A stretch of 64,000 nt of DNA, from assembly GCA_023230585.1 (NCBI GenBank), contig JALNXB010000004.1, positions 21,958-85,957 of the forward strand. The letters are read 5' to 3'. Made by a program: the position numbers and the translations under genes. Position 1 is the stretch's first letter. Each line of letters starts with the position of its first letter. This DNA is from a bacterium (GTDB lineage: Bacteria > Ratteibacteria > UBA8468 > B48-G9 > JAFGKM01). Below are positions 25,183 to 34,194 of this stretch, piece after piece. The notes under the pieces are model-generated. The model did not search any database and had not been told where the DNA came from. It was given only the letters and a program-made list of their open reading frames with translations.

Positions 25183-26373
25183 TTAACATCCACCCTTCTC
25201 CCGCTTGATTGTCGGAATAACCCATTCCTCCACCTTAAAAAAACCGTACACTGCCAATATAATATAAAACGGCTCTATAGGCAACCGATATCTTATGGAA
25301 GCAAGAAAAACCATATGAAAAATAGTGAAAAACACTATTAATAGATGCATAAATTGTGCACCACGCTTTTTTAATGTTAGAAAAAAACCTAACAGAAAGA
25401 AAGGCATCATTACTCCAAAACTCATTATGCTTATACCTTTGTAAAGAGGTTTTGTATAATCTAAAGCGTTTGGGATAATATTCCAGAACCTCTTAAATTT
25501 GTTTGCCAAGAGCCATACAAACCGTTTAGGGTTCTCCTTGATAACATCAAAAGTCATTTTATATAGTATTTGGTCTCTTTCAGTTTCTTCAACAGACATT
25601 ATATTTTCTGGAAAAAACTGGCAAGGTCCACCATCAGAATTTGGGTTATTACCTTCCCAAAAAACATACCCTCCCATAGTAGTACCGGGAATAACTTTTT
25701 TGAAAAGAGTATAGTTGCGGATAACCCAAGGGCTTATAGTAAGAGAAAAAAAGAGCAATAGTATGAAAGATTTTTGCAATTTTGGTTTTACTGCTTCTTT
25801 AGTTATTAAAATAAGAAATAATATAAATGGCAAAAAACTCTGCATTGTAGGCCTGCATAAACCAGCAAGCCCAAGAGTTATACCTGCAAATATATAATAT
25901 TTTATATTTTTTTCAAGATTTACAAATATATAAAAGGTTAAAACTACCAAAAAAAGAAATAGGGTTTCAGTTAACAAAAACCCGTTATAAAAGATAAAGA
26001 AGGGATAAAAAACACTTATTATTCCAGAGACAATGCCTACCTTTTTAGAAAAGACCTTTTCCCCTATAAGATAAATCAATGGGACTGTTAAAGATGATAA
26101 GAACACCTGAAAAATTCGGATACCAGTAAGACCTAATTTGAAATAATAAAAAATACTTGCTATCAGAGGATATAAAGGAGGTCTAAAACCTTTAATATGT
26201 TCACCTGCTATTAGACCTTTACCAGAAAAAAAGTTCTGTATCATTCTGTAATACTCACTCTCATCATCAAAGTAGAACTCTTTTTTTAAAGTTAATATAA
26301 AAATTAATCGTATTACAAAACTTGCTATAAAAAGAATTAAAACGATTTTTCTATTTTCTTGTTGCTTTTCCAT
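25183..26373 (-). CDS. GT-C membrane glycosyltransferase (ArnT/GT83-like)
   Basis: A 396-residue polytopic protein with FYFDDESEYYRMIQNF and FRPPLYPLIASIFY in its first loop, the acidic and PPLYP motifs of the ArnT/PMT_2 superfamily. Roughly ten membrane helices; no large soluble C-terminal domain, so it is shorter than the copies at 13286 and 22160. It overlaps the CE4 gene by 37 bases. Substrate unknown. Confidence 0.68.
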   Translation of the reverse strand: MEKQQENRKIVLILFIASFVIRLIFILTLKKEFYFDDESEYYRMIQNFFSGKGLIAGEHIKGFRPPLYPLIASIFYYFKLGLTGIRIFQVFLSSLTVPLIYLIGEKVFSKKVGIVSGIISVFYPFFIFYNGFLLTETLFLFLVVLTFYIFVNLEKNIKYYIFAGITLGLAGLCRPTMQSFLPFILFLILITKEAVKPKLQKSFILLLFFSLTISPWVIRNYTLFKKVIPGTTMGGYVFWEGNNPNSDGGPCQFFPENIMSVEETERDQILYKMTFDVIKENPKRFVWLLANKFKRFWNIIPNALDYTKPLYKGISIMSFGVMMPFFLLGFFLTLKKRGAQFMHLLIVFFTIFHMVFLASIRYRLPIEPFYIILAVYGFFKVEEWVIPTIKREKGGC

Positions 26374-27038
26374 ATCTTTACCTTAAAAATTAAAAAATTG
26401 TTATGACTATAAATCCCTGTTCTTGGTATTGTGTACTCTGTTACCTCTAACTTTCTTTTACCCGGTGTTACAAACGCTCCTGCATAACCAGCTTCTTTTA
26501 CTGCATCAACCACTCTTTGATTAAAATCTCCATAAGGATAACAGAAAAAATCAACCTTTTTTCCTATCTTATCTTCAATAATTTTTTTTGAGTCATATAC
26601 TTCTGTTTTCAGTTCTTTGTTTTCAAGGGTGGGTAGGTGTAAATGTTTCAACCCGTGAGAACCAAACTCTACCTGCCTCCCAACCATCTCTTTTATCTCT
26701 TTCCAGTTTAAAAACCGCTCCTTATCAGAAAACTCGTATCTTGGAAGTGTCTTATTTGTCCCTATAAAATCAACACTAATAAATATAATGGGTCTAATAT
26801 GTAACTTTTCCATAACCGGTAACCCATACCAGAGATTATCAGCAAAACCATCATCAAAAGTTACACAAAACCTATTCTTTTCAAGAAGTATTTTAGTTCC
26901 TGTTGAAATTTCATTTATACTGGTTGGTATAAACTTTCGTCTGATTAAATATTTCATCTGTCTTTTAAAAGTTTCAGGCGAAACACTTAAAGCATCCTTT
27001 TTATACCAAGGGTTAACTCTATGATACGCTAAGACCAT
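26337..27038 (-). CDS. Polysaccharide deacetylase (CE4 family)
   Basis: A 233-residue NodB-homology domain: VLAYHRVNPW (start of the fold), the metal/catalytic motif TFDDGFADN, the zinc ligand motif SHGLKHLHL, and YPYGDFNQRVVDAVKEAGY. Aspartates and histidines needed for N- or O-deacetylation are present. There is no signal peptide, so it may act in the cytoplasm on a lipid-linked or nucleotide-linked sugar. Its start overlaps the stop of the AsnB-like gene by one base. Confidence 0.88.
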   Translation of the reverse strand: MVLAYHRVNPWYKKDALSVSPETFKRQMKYLIRRKFIPTSINEISTGTKILLEKNRFCVTFDDGFADNLWYGLPVMEKLHIRPIIFISVDFIGTNKTLPRYEFSDKERFLNWKEIKEMVGRQVEFGSHGLKHLHLPTLENKELKTEVYDSKKIIEDKIGKKVDFFCYPYGDFNQRVVDAVKEAGYAGAFVTPGKRKLEVTEYTIPRTGIYSHNNFLIFKVKIWKSNKKIEKSF

Positions 27039-28939
27039 TATAAACTTTCTCCTTCAATAAAAACTCTATACCATAACTCAAAGACCAATAAAGACCATAA
27101 ACGAGAAGTATGTAGCGCTTTACCAGAAATATGTTCTTGAACCATTTTTCTTACTTCAAGATTATTAAAAAATCCTCTCTTATCAAACTTGTCTGATAAA
27201 AGATACGAAGAAATATAATCTTTAAGTTCTCCTTTAAACCATTTACCTAAAGGAACTCCGAACCCCATTTTTTTTCTATAAATAATCTCTTTGGGAATAA
27301 AACCACCTACCTTTTTTTTGAGTATATACTTGGTAGTGTTTTTTTTCAATTTAAGGTTAGGCGGAAAAGAGGCCATCAGTTCAATAAACTTATGGTCAAG
27401 AAAAGGGCTAACAGTTTCAAGTGTGTTTGACATTGTAGCAACATCCATCTTAACAGAGAGAACTTCTGGTAGATAAAGGTGTTGGTCGGTATAAAGGATT
27501 TTTTCAAGTAAAGAAATATTGCCTGCTTGTGTCCAGAGAGTTTTTAATAGATGAAACGGGTCAAAATCCTTTAAGGCATTCTTTATCATTGGAGAGTATA
27601 GTCGTTCTTTATATTCACTTGCAAAAGCAGTTAATGTTCTCCCGTAAGCGTGTCCATATCCGTTTTTTTCCAGTTCATATAACCATTTCCCAACCTTAAA
27701 AAAACTGCTTGATGGGTTCTTTTCACACACTTTAATAAAAGAGTTGATAAATTTCTCTTTTATTCCAGAAGGCAAAACCTTCATTAGTTTACTAATTTTT
27801 TCCAACATCAAAGTTTGCCAATAACGGGTATATCCTGCTAAAGTTTCATCTCCACCATCACCGTTAAAAATTATTTCAACAGATTTTTTTGTTTCGTAAG
27901 CAAGACAGTAAGTAGCAAGCATAGAAGAATCAGCAAAGGGTTCATTATAATGCCATAGGAGTTTAGGTAAAATCTTCATAATATCAGGTTTAACTATAAA
28001 CTCATAATGTTCAGAGCCAAAAAAACTTCCTACAAGAGAAGCGTACTTCAATTCATTAAACTCTTCTTCCTCAAACCCTACAGAAAAAGTTTTAATTTTA
28101 TTGGGAGATAATTGATTAACTATACCTGCTATTACAGTTGAATCTAACCCTCCAGATAGGAAAACCCCAAAAGAAGTATCGTCAGAGATGCATATTTTTG
28201 TTGAATCAACAAGGTTTGCCCATAACAGTTGAGAATATTCGTCTTCATTTTTTAGTATAAGTTTTTTTGTGTAGTCAATATCCCAATACTTTTTTATTTT
28301 CAGATTATTATTCTTCCATAAAAGATAGTGGGCAGGCGGTAATTTCTTTATTCCTTTAAAGATTGTCTTTGGGGAAGGAACTGCTTGATATGTAATAAAC
28401 AAATCGAGTGAATGAAGGTCGATTTCTTTTTTCATTTCTGGATGGAGGAGTAAAGATTTAATTTCGGATGCAAAAATAATTCCACAAGATGTATCAGAAT
28501 ATACCAAAGGTTTTTTACCTACCCTATCTCTGGCAAGAAAAAGTTCTTTGTTTCTGTTATCCCATAAACCAAAAGAAAAAACTCCTCTTAGGTCATTAAG
28601 AAGTTTTACACCTTTTTCTTCGTACAGATGTATAATTACCTCTTTATCAGAACTACTCTTAAACCTATGCCCCTTTTTTTGAAGAGTAATTTTTAAATCT
28701 TTATAATTATAAATATTACCATCACATACAAGAAAAATTGTATTATCTTCATTTGAGATACATTGGTCTGTTGAATCAGAGTTGGATAATTTAAAATCCT
28801 TATAACCTAACCCTATATTCTCTTTTACAAAAACCTTCTCTTCTCTATTGCCTCTGTGTGAAATAGTTTTTAACATTCTACTCAAAAGAAGAGTGTCTAT
28901 TTTTTGGTTTTCATTTATAATTCCACATATAGCGCCCAT
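27038..28939 (-). CDS. Asparagine-synthetase-like protein lacking the N-terminal cysteine
   Basis: A 633-residue protein with an N-terminal Ntn-glutaminase-like domain (about 1-210), and an AANH-type synthetase domain containing SGGLDSTVIAG (PPi loop) and FNGDGGDETLAGYTRY. Such proteins occur in O-antigen clusters (WbpS-like) and may amidate sugar carboxylates. The N-terminus reads MGAICGIINEN: aligned to the usual MCGIAGI, residue 2 is Gly instead of the catalytic Cys, and the Cys falls at position 5. Glutamine hydrolysis is therefore unlikely unless the start is different. No better start is visible. Confidence 0.82.
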   Translation of the reverse strand: MGAICGIINENQKIDTLLLSRMLKTISHRGNREEKVFVKENIGLGYKDFKLSNSDSTDQCISNEDNTIFLVCDGNIYNYKDLKITLQKKGHRFKSSSDKEVIIHLYEEKGVKLLNDLRGVFSFGLWDNRNKELFLARDRVGKKPLVYSDTSCGIIFASEIKSLLLHPEMKKEIDLHSLDLFITYQAVPSPKTIFKGIKKLPPAHYLLWKNNNLKIKKYWDIDYTKKLILKNEDEYSQLLWANLVDSTKICISDDTSFGVFLSGGLDSTVIAGIVNQLSPNKIKTFSVGFEEEEFNELKYASLVGSFFGSEHYEFIVKPDIMKILPKLLWHYNEPFADSSMLATYCLAYETKKSVEIIFNGDGGDETLAGYTRYWQTLMLEKISKLMKVLPSGIKEKFINSFIKVCEKNPSSSFFKVGKWLYELEKNGYGHAYGRTLTAFASEYKERLYSPMIKNALKDFDPFHLLKTLWTQAGNISLLEKILYTDQHLYLPEVLSVKMDVATMSNTLETVSPFLDHKFIELMASFPPNLKLKKNTTKYILKKKVGGFIPKEIIYRKKMGFGVPLGKWFKGELKDYISSYLLSDKFDKRGFFNNLEVRKMVQEHISGKALHTSRLWSLLVFELWYRVFIEGESL

Positions 28940-28997
28940 ATTAATCTCTTTTATCCCTCAAGCGTTCAATTTTTTGTATATTAAATTAAATTTCAAT

Positions 28998-30476
28998 TTA
29001 CTTATTAAAAAAAATACTTATATTTGCGTTAATAAATATGCTTTCATACAAACTCTCATACGAGATTACTGGCATATACCACATAGTTAAATAACAGAAA
29101 AAAATGACACTAAAAATTGTTTTATATGATAATTTATGAACTCTGCTTGTTTGAAATAAATGGGGTGTAAATTGCTCGGTAACCTGATGTTCTGATTCAG
29201 TAATCTCGTCTTTATCTTTTAAAAAAATAGTTGTAGAAAATAACATAAGCATAAAGTGTATATTTAGCCACCTTCCCCAATCACAGGCAAGTAAAAATAA
29301 GGGAGAAGAAAATACAAATAGCAATAATAAAGTTGAAAATATCTTCAGATTACTTATTTGATATTTTAAATACTTTACAAAAAAATAAAATGGTATCAAT
29401 CCTAAAAAAGTGCAGATACTATAAGTTATATAATAATTATTAGTTTTTAAAAAATGTAAATTCTCTTTTATCCAATAAGTATTCCAATATGGGTCAAGTA
29501 TTCCGTTATGGACTTCTGAACTTAAACCTCTTCTAACTAAATCGGCTCCAATTATTGGGCCATTGATATCTCTACCAAAAAGGAATATTAAAATCATTGC
29601 AAGAAGAGGTAAAAGTATAAACAATGAGTGTTGCCAAAAACTGTAAACTTGGTTTTCAACTTTGGATTTTAAATAGGCAATTAGCATAAAGTAAGGTGTG
29701 TAGAAAAATATTAACTCGTGAAAAAAAGTTGCAAAAACAATTAAAAGAGAGAATAACAAGTTTGAAAAAAATGAATAATTTTTTTTCTTTTCTAAAGAGA
29801 GAAGATATAAAGCAAATATAAAAAATAAAATTATCTCTTTCCTACCTGCGCCAGCACTATCTAAAATAGGAAAACGTAATGTTGCCGGAGAAAGCAGAAT
29901 TATTAAAAATAAAAAATTGATTTTTTTCTTATATATTAAACAGAAAAGCAGTACCATATATCCCAGATAAAAGAACGTCTGCACAGCTAAAACAATTGTA
30001 TCAGGTTTTGTTTTCAATAAGTCAGATAAAAAAAGTATTAAATAGCCAGATAATCCCCTTCGGACAAAACCTCCCGCAAAACTGATTAACCAATCTACGA
30101 AAGAATAAATTGAACAAGAAACAGCACAAGCATATAATGTAAATAAATATTTTATTATAAAAGATATAAAAAATAATGGAATAATCAATCTTATGAACTT
30201 ATTTCTTACCTTCTTCTTTACAAAAAACCAAGCTTTAATAGAAATTAGAACAAGTACTAAATTGAACAACTTGTAAATTCCTACCGAATATCCACCAAGA
30301 GATATTCTTTGTTTTGTATTTAATATATTTGAAATTTCATCTATTCTTGTTTCAGATATTATATTTTGGAGCCCGTATTTAAAACCAATAAATAACAACA
30401 AAAAAAGAGACACCAAAACAATGAATAGTGATAAAACTTTGAAAATTATCTTTTTATCTTCTCTGTTTTTTTTCAT
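28998..30476 (-). CDS. Polytopic membrane protein, polymerase-like candidate (Wzy-like)
   Basis: A 492-residue protein with about eleven or twelve membrane helices. Two segments stand out: SFAGGFVRRGLSGYLILFL (about residues 132-150) and LACDWGRWLNIHFMLMLF (about 400-417). FVRRGL and DWGRW occur together in unclassified polytopic proteins of polysaccharide loci, and Wzy polymerases share the general form of many helices and large loops with arginines. I cannot assign a family. It is the only obvious polymerase candidate in the window. A large tail (about 420-450) is hydrophilic. No ribosome-binding site is clear. Confidence 0.55.
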   Translation of the reverse strand: MKKNREDKKIIFKVLSLFIVLVSLFLLLFIGFKYGLQNIISETRIDEISNILNTKQRISLGGYSVGIYKLFNLVLVLISIKAWFFVKKKVRNKFIRLIIPLFFISFIIKYLFTLYACAVSCSIYSFVDWLISFAGGFVRRGLSGYLILFLSDLLKTKPDTIVLAVQTFFYLGYMVLLFCLIYKKKINFLFLIILLSPATLRFPILDSAGAGRKEIILFFIFALYLLSLEKKKNYSFFSNLLFSLLIVFATFFHELIFFYTPYFMLIAYLKSKVENQVYSFWQHSLFILLPLLAMILIFLFGRDINGPIIGADLVRRGLSSEVHNGILDPYWNTYWIKENLHFLKTNNYYITYSICTFLGLIPFYFFVKYLKYQISNLKIFSTLLLLFVFSSPLFLLACDWGRWLNIHFMLMLFSTTIFLKDKDEITESEHQVTEQFTPHLFQTSRVHKLSYKTIFSVIFFCYLTMWYMPVISYESLYESIFINANISIFFNK

Positions 30477-30556
30477 TTTTTTCGACGCCTTTTGCTTGTT
30501 TTACTATCTATTTTTGCCTTCTACTTGTTCACATTATCGCCTGAACGTCAAAATTT

Positions 30557-30652
30557 GTTATCCTGAACTTGTTTCAGGATCTCTAACCTAACTCACGTTG
30601 GTAATAAGCACTACGTAAAAAACGAGATTCCGGATCAAGTCCGGAATGACAT
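30557..30652. repeat. Repeat modules B and A, overlapping the 3' end of a GT4 gene
   Basis: Module B (30557-30590; arms ATCCTGAA / TTCAGGAT perfect) and module A (30623-30652; arms ATTCCGGA / TCCGGAAT perfect). The last eight codons of the GT4 gene ending at 30635 are read partly from module A, and its TGA stop sits in the loop. On the minus strand the stem is followed by CTCGTTTTTT, so the element could also stop transcription. Confidence 0.85.
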
Positions 30653-31762
30653 GCAAGGGGAATATCCGCAGTTATCCTCATACAACTTCTCATAATTTTT
30701 AACCATCTTCTCAAGGGACAGGTTCTCTTTTACAAACTTATATCCACTCTCCCCCATCATTTTTCTTTTCTTATCGTCTTTTAATAAAGATAAAATACTT
30801 TTTGCAAGTTCCTCAGGATTTTTTGCTGGTATAACAAACCCGCTAACCTTGTTTTTTACTATCTCAACAGTCCCGCCAACACCTGTCCCTATAACAGCCT
30901 TTTTTAAAGCCATACCTTCAATAAGAAGGTTAGGTAACCCTTCCCATAAGGAAGACAGCACTACAATATCGCTTACCTTCATAACGTCCGATAAATCATT
31001 TCTATAACCAGTAAAGATAACAAATTTGTTCAACTTTAACTTATCAGTCAACTCTAAAAGTTCCTCACGTTTTTCGCCTTCGCCTACTATAAGAAATTTT
31101 ACTTCATCAAACTCTTTAACAACCATTGAAGCCGCCTGTAAAAAATAGTCAAGCCCTTTCTCAGCACATAGACGCCCTCCCGTTAAAACAACTATTTCGT
31201 CTTTTATTCCAAACTCTTCTTTAATTTTTTCTTTATATTCAACCCTATCAAAAAAGGGCATATCAATACCATTGTAAATTACGCTCAACTTGTCTGAATA
31301 TTTACCAAGAGTTTTTTTATACCTTTCTTTAACTTCTTTTGAGTTGCAAACTATATTTTGGCTATATTTAGCAAAAAACCTATCTATAAAAAAATAAAAA
31401 GGTGTCTTCCAGAAATCCATACTCAACTCTGAACCTATAATAACAGGAACCCGATTTATTACCCCTGCCAGGCGACCCCATAGATTAGAAGTAAACATTG
31501 AGGTGTGAACGATATCCGGCTTTTCTGATTTTATTACCTTTATAAGGCGCACCAAAAAAAGAATATCAAGCTTCCATCTCTTTCCAATAATATGCACCTT
31601 GCATATCTTTTCAAAATCTTTCTGCATCCTACCGCCTCTTAAGGCAACCATAATCGGCTCAAACCTCTTTCTATCCAGATCCCTTATTAGAAGTTGTAAC
31701 TGTTTTTCAGCCCCACCAACTTCTAATGTTCCAAGCACATAACAGATTTTTAAAATTTTCAT
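30635..31762 (-). CDS. GT4 glycosyltransferase
   Basis: A 375-residue GT-B enzyme: the N-terminal GTLEVGGAEKQLQLLIRDL, the donor-binding SGFVI region and the motif SSLWEGLPNLLIEGMALKKAVIGT with the conserved E-x7-E pattern. Retaining transfer from a nucleotide sugar is expected. The native protein probably ended near YEKLYEDN; the last residues SPCMSFRT are encoded by repeat module A. It overlaps the upstream GT4 gene by one base (TAATG). Confidence 0.85.
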   Translation of the reverse strand: MKILKICYVLGTLEVGGAEKQLQLLIRDLDRKRFEPIMVALRGGRMQKDFEKICKVHIIGKRWKLDILFLVRLIKVIKSEKPDIVHTSMFTSNLWGRLAGVINRVPVIIGSELSMDFWKTPFYFFIDRFFAKYSQNIVCNSKEVKERYKKTLGKYSDKLSVIYNGIDMPFFDRVEYKEKIKEEFGIKDEIVVLTGGRLCAEKGLDYFLQAASMVVKEFDEVKFLIVGEGEKREELLELTDKLKLNKFVIFTGYRNDLSDVMKVSDIVVLSSLWEGLPNLLIEGMALKKAVIGTGVGGTVEIVKNKVSGFVIPAKNPEELAKSILSLLKDDKKRKMMGESGYKFVKENLSLEKMVKNYEKLYEDNCGYSPCMSFRT

Positions 31763-32883
31763 TAGGTAACCAATTTAGTATATAAATCAATTGTGTTTTT
31801 TATTGCTTTCTCCCAAGAGAAGAATTTTGCTCTTTCAAGCCCTTTAGTAATCAGTTCTTTACGATAGATTTCATTAGACAAAACCTTATCTATTGCATCT
31901 CTGATACTTTCTTCACTTAACGGGTCAACAAGCACCCCTGCCTCACCAGATATCTCTGGCATTGCAGTAATGTTTGATGTTATAACAGGGCATCCACAAG
32001 CCATCGCCTCTATAATAGGTAACCCCAACCCTTCATAAAGCGATGGAAAAACAAGACATTCTGCATTATTATAAACTTCTGGTAGTTTATCATCCCCAAG
32101 GTATCCAGAAAAAATAATGCGTTCACCAAGATTTAGTTCTGTTATCTGTTTTTTTAATGACCCTAAAAGCATCTCTTTATCACCAACAAGCAAAAGATTG
32201 ACATCTTTATGTTTGTCTTTCAATGAATTGAAAACATTTATTATTCTTGTAATATTCTTTCTTTCAACAGAAGTAGCAACACAAACTATATACGGTTTTT
32301 CAGTTTCGTTCTTATTCTTTTTTTCTTTATCACCATAATAATAGAAATTGTTTCTTATACCGTGGTATATAACAGATATTTTTTCTTCAGGGATATTATA
32401 AAAATCCATAAGAATATTTTTAACATAACCTGAAACAGCAATGATTTTGTCTGCCCTCTTTAAATATATTGGAAAATGTTTGTACCATTTATCTTTATAC
32501 CAGGTTACCTTCAATTCTTTAAAGTCCAACCCGTGAACAGTAATAATACCCTTTATTCCTTTCAATTTTGGTAAGAAGAAACCTATTCCGTGAAAAATAT
32601 CTATATCTTTAGCCGGAAGCAATTTGCTAATTAGACCAACATTTCTGGATTCAAAAAAATCTACTACCTGTTTAGGTATCTTACTTACATACAGAGAGAA
32701 GTTTTCTCCTTTAGGGATATAGACAAGTTCCTTCCTCTCTTGATAATTTCTCCAAAAATAACCGTAAATAATATACTCGTTAACTTTATCAAAATTTCCA
32801 AGGTACCTTAAAAATTCTTGCCCCCACAATTCCAACCCAGCAGGTTGGGTCTTACCAAAAGCTGCATCTATCAATATTTTCAT
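31762..32883 (-). CDS. GT4 glycosyltransferase (mannosyltransferase-like)
   Basis: A 373-residue GT-B enzyme. The N-terminus DAAFGKTQPAGLELWGQEFLRYL and HGIGFFLPKLKG are typical of WbdB/RfaB-like GT4 proteins; the C-terminal half has FSGYLGDDKLPEVYNNAECLVFPSLYEGLGLPIIEAMACG with the E-x7-E motif. EISGEAGVLVDPLSEESIRDA follows. Such enzymes often transfer mannose or a related sugar. It forms a tandem pair with the GT4 gene at 30635. Confidence 0.85.
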   Translation of the reverse strand: MKILIDAAFGKTQPAGLELWGQEFLRYLGNFDKVNEYIIYGYFWRNYQERKELVYIPKGENFSLYVSKIPKQVVDFFESRNVGLISKLLPAKDIDIFHGIGFFLPKLKGIKGIITVHGLDFKELKVTWYKDKWYKHFPIYLKRADKIIAVSGYVKNILMDFYNIPEEKISVIYHGIRNNFYYYGDKEKKNKNETEKPYIVCVATSVERKNITRIINVFNSLKDKHKDVNLLLVGDKEMLLGSLKKQITELNLGERIIFSGYLGDDKLPEVYNNAECLVFPSLYEGLGLPIIEAMACGCPVITSNITAMPEISGEAGVLVDPLSEESIRDAIDKVLSNEIYRKELITKGLERAKFFSWEKAIKNTIDLYTKLVT

Positions 32884-33004
32884 TTTGCTCCATTATATTT
32901 TGGTTTAAACAAACTTAAAAGATTAAAAACAATCTCGCATTTCAGTTTTTAGTTAGTAAATATTCGGTAAACCCCGTCATATTTTTGTTATAGTGACGGA
33001 GAAA

Positions 33005-33055
33005 AGCTCCCCTCACCTTTCATCCTCTCCCCCAGAGGAGAGTAGTGGGAGATTA
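33005..33055. repeat. Repeat module C copy
   Basis: CTCCCCTCACC (33008-33018) is followed by CTCTCCCCCAGAGGAGAG and then GGGAGATT. This matches module C at 17470-17515 and 7051-7096. It lies in the 219-bp gap upstream of the GT4 pair. The rest of that gap shows nothing I recognise. Confidence 0.7.
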
Positions 33056-33102
33056 TACATTTCTCTATAAACTTCACAATGTTCACCAAGCACTACTCAT
33101 TT

Positions 33103-34194
33103 TTAATAAGTATCTAATCCTCTCTTTTTTCTAAAAAAAATCAAAATCTTACGAAACATAGAACTAAACCCTAAATAATAGAAACACACATACTTAACTG
33201 CCCAGATAATTTTAACTGTATTTGCACTTGAAACTGGCAAATTAAACGACTTTAAATTTTTTAAAAAAGATAAATAATATCTCTGTGCAGTTTTATACTC
33301 ACTTTTTAATAACGCTCTTTGCCCGGAAGCAAATTCTTCGGAGAGTTTCCATAGTTCATATTTTTTCCAGGAAGATTTTGAAACAAGTTTTTCTTCTTTA
33401 GCGTACCCAGAATAATAGTCCATTACAACAAAAAAGATAGAGTTGTCTGTTCCAAAAATTTGCGAACCTTGACCTGAATGAACACGGTAATACATAAGTT
33501 TTTTATGAAGAATTCCTATATTGGTTACCTGTAAAATACGTAGCCACATATCCAGATCGTTTGCAGTAAATATCATATCTTTTTTCAGTTTATACTTACT
33601 TAACAATTCCAACCAAACTTTGTTCTTAGTATTTAAAAAGTAGTTCTCTTCCTTAAAAGAGCCTATCTGTGAAAACATTTCCCGAACAAACATACCGCTC
33701 GGACATATCAGAAAATCCCAAAATTCAAGAAAACCATTATACCCACTTTTAAAATTCAAACTGTTAACATCTAAAAATTTTTCAGGAAATTCCCTTGTTC
33801 CTGTTGTTTTACCTAAGGTATCAATCTCAAACGCTTCAGTAAACACTGCCCCTACACCATTATTGGAATTAAGAAATTCCACCTGCTTTTCAACAATTTG
33901 AGGTGTATATATATCATCTGAATGGTAGAAAGAAATAAAATCTCCTTTAGCATAACGTAAAATTGCATTATAGTTACCGTAACAGTATAAATTTTCTCTA
34001 TTCTCTCTAAAAATTATTCTCGGGTCGTTATATGAAAGAACTATATTTTTTGTATCGTCTGTAGAACCATTGTCAGACACAATAATTTCAAGGTTTGTGT
34101 AGGACTGAGCAATGATAGAATCAAGACATTCTTTAATATATCTACCACTATTATATGTTGGTACACCTATTGTAATAAGTCGATTTTTTTTCAT
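33103..34194 (-). CDS. GT2 glycosyltransferase
   Basis: A 363-residue enzyme with the GT-A domain at the N-terminus: RLITIGVPTYNSGRYIKECLDSI, EIIVSDNGSTDDTKNIV and the metal site FYHSDDIYTP. ANDLDMWLRIL is the usual ED-type acceptor motif (DxDMWLR) and appears late (about residue 215). The C-terminal 120 residues lack a clear fold. It overlaps the flippase gene by four bases. Confidence 0.82.
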   Translation of the reverse strand: MKKNRLITIGVPTYNSGRYIKECLDSIIAQSYTNLEIIVSDNGSTDDTKNIVLSYNDPRIIFRENRENLYCYGNYNAILRYAKGDFISFYHSDDIYTPQIVEKQVEFLNSNNGVGAVFTEAFEIDTLGKTTGTREFPEKFLDVNSLNFKSGYNGFLEFWDFLICPSGMFVREMFSQIGSFKEENYFLNTKNKVWLELLSKYKLKKDMIFTANDLDMWLRILQVTNIGILHKKLMYYRVHSGQGSQIFGTDNSIFFVVMDYYSGYAKEEKLVSKSSWKKYELWKLSEEFASGQRALLKSEYKTAQRYYLSFLKNLKSFNLPVSSANTVKIIWAVKYVCFYYLGFSSMFRKILIFFRKKRGLDTY

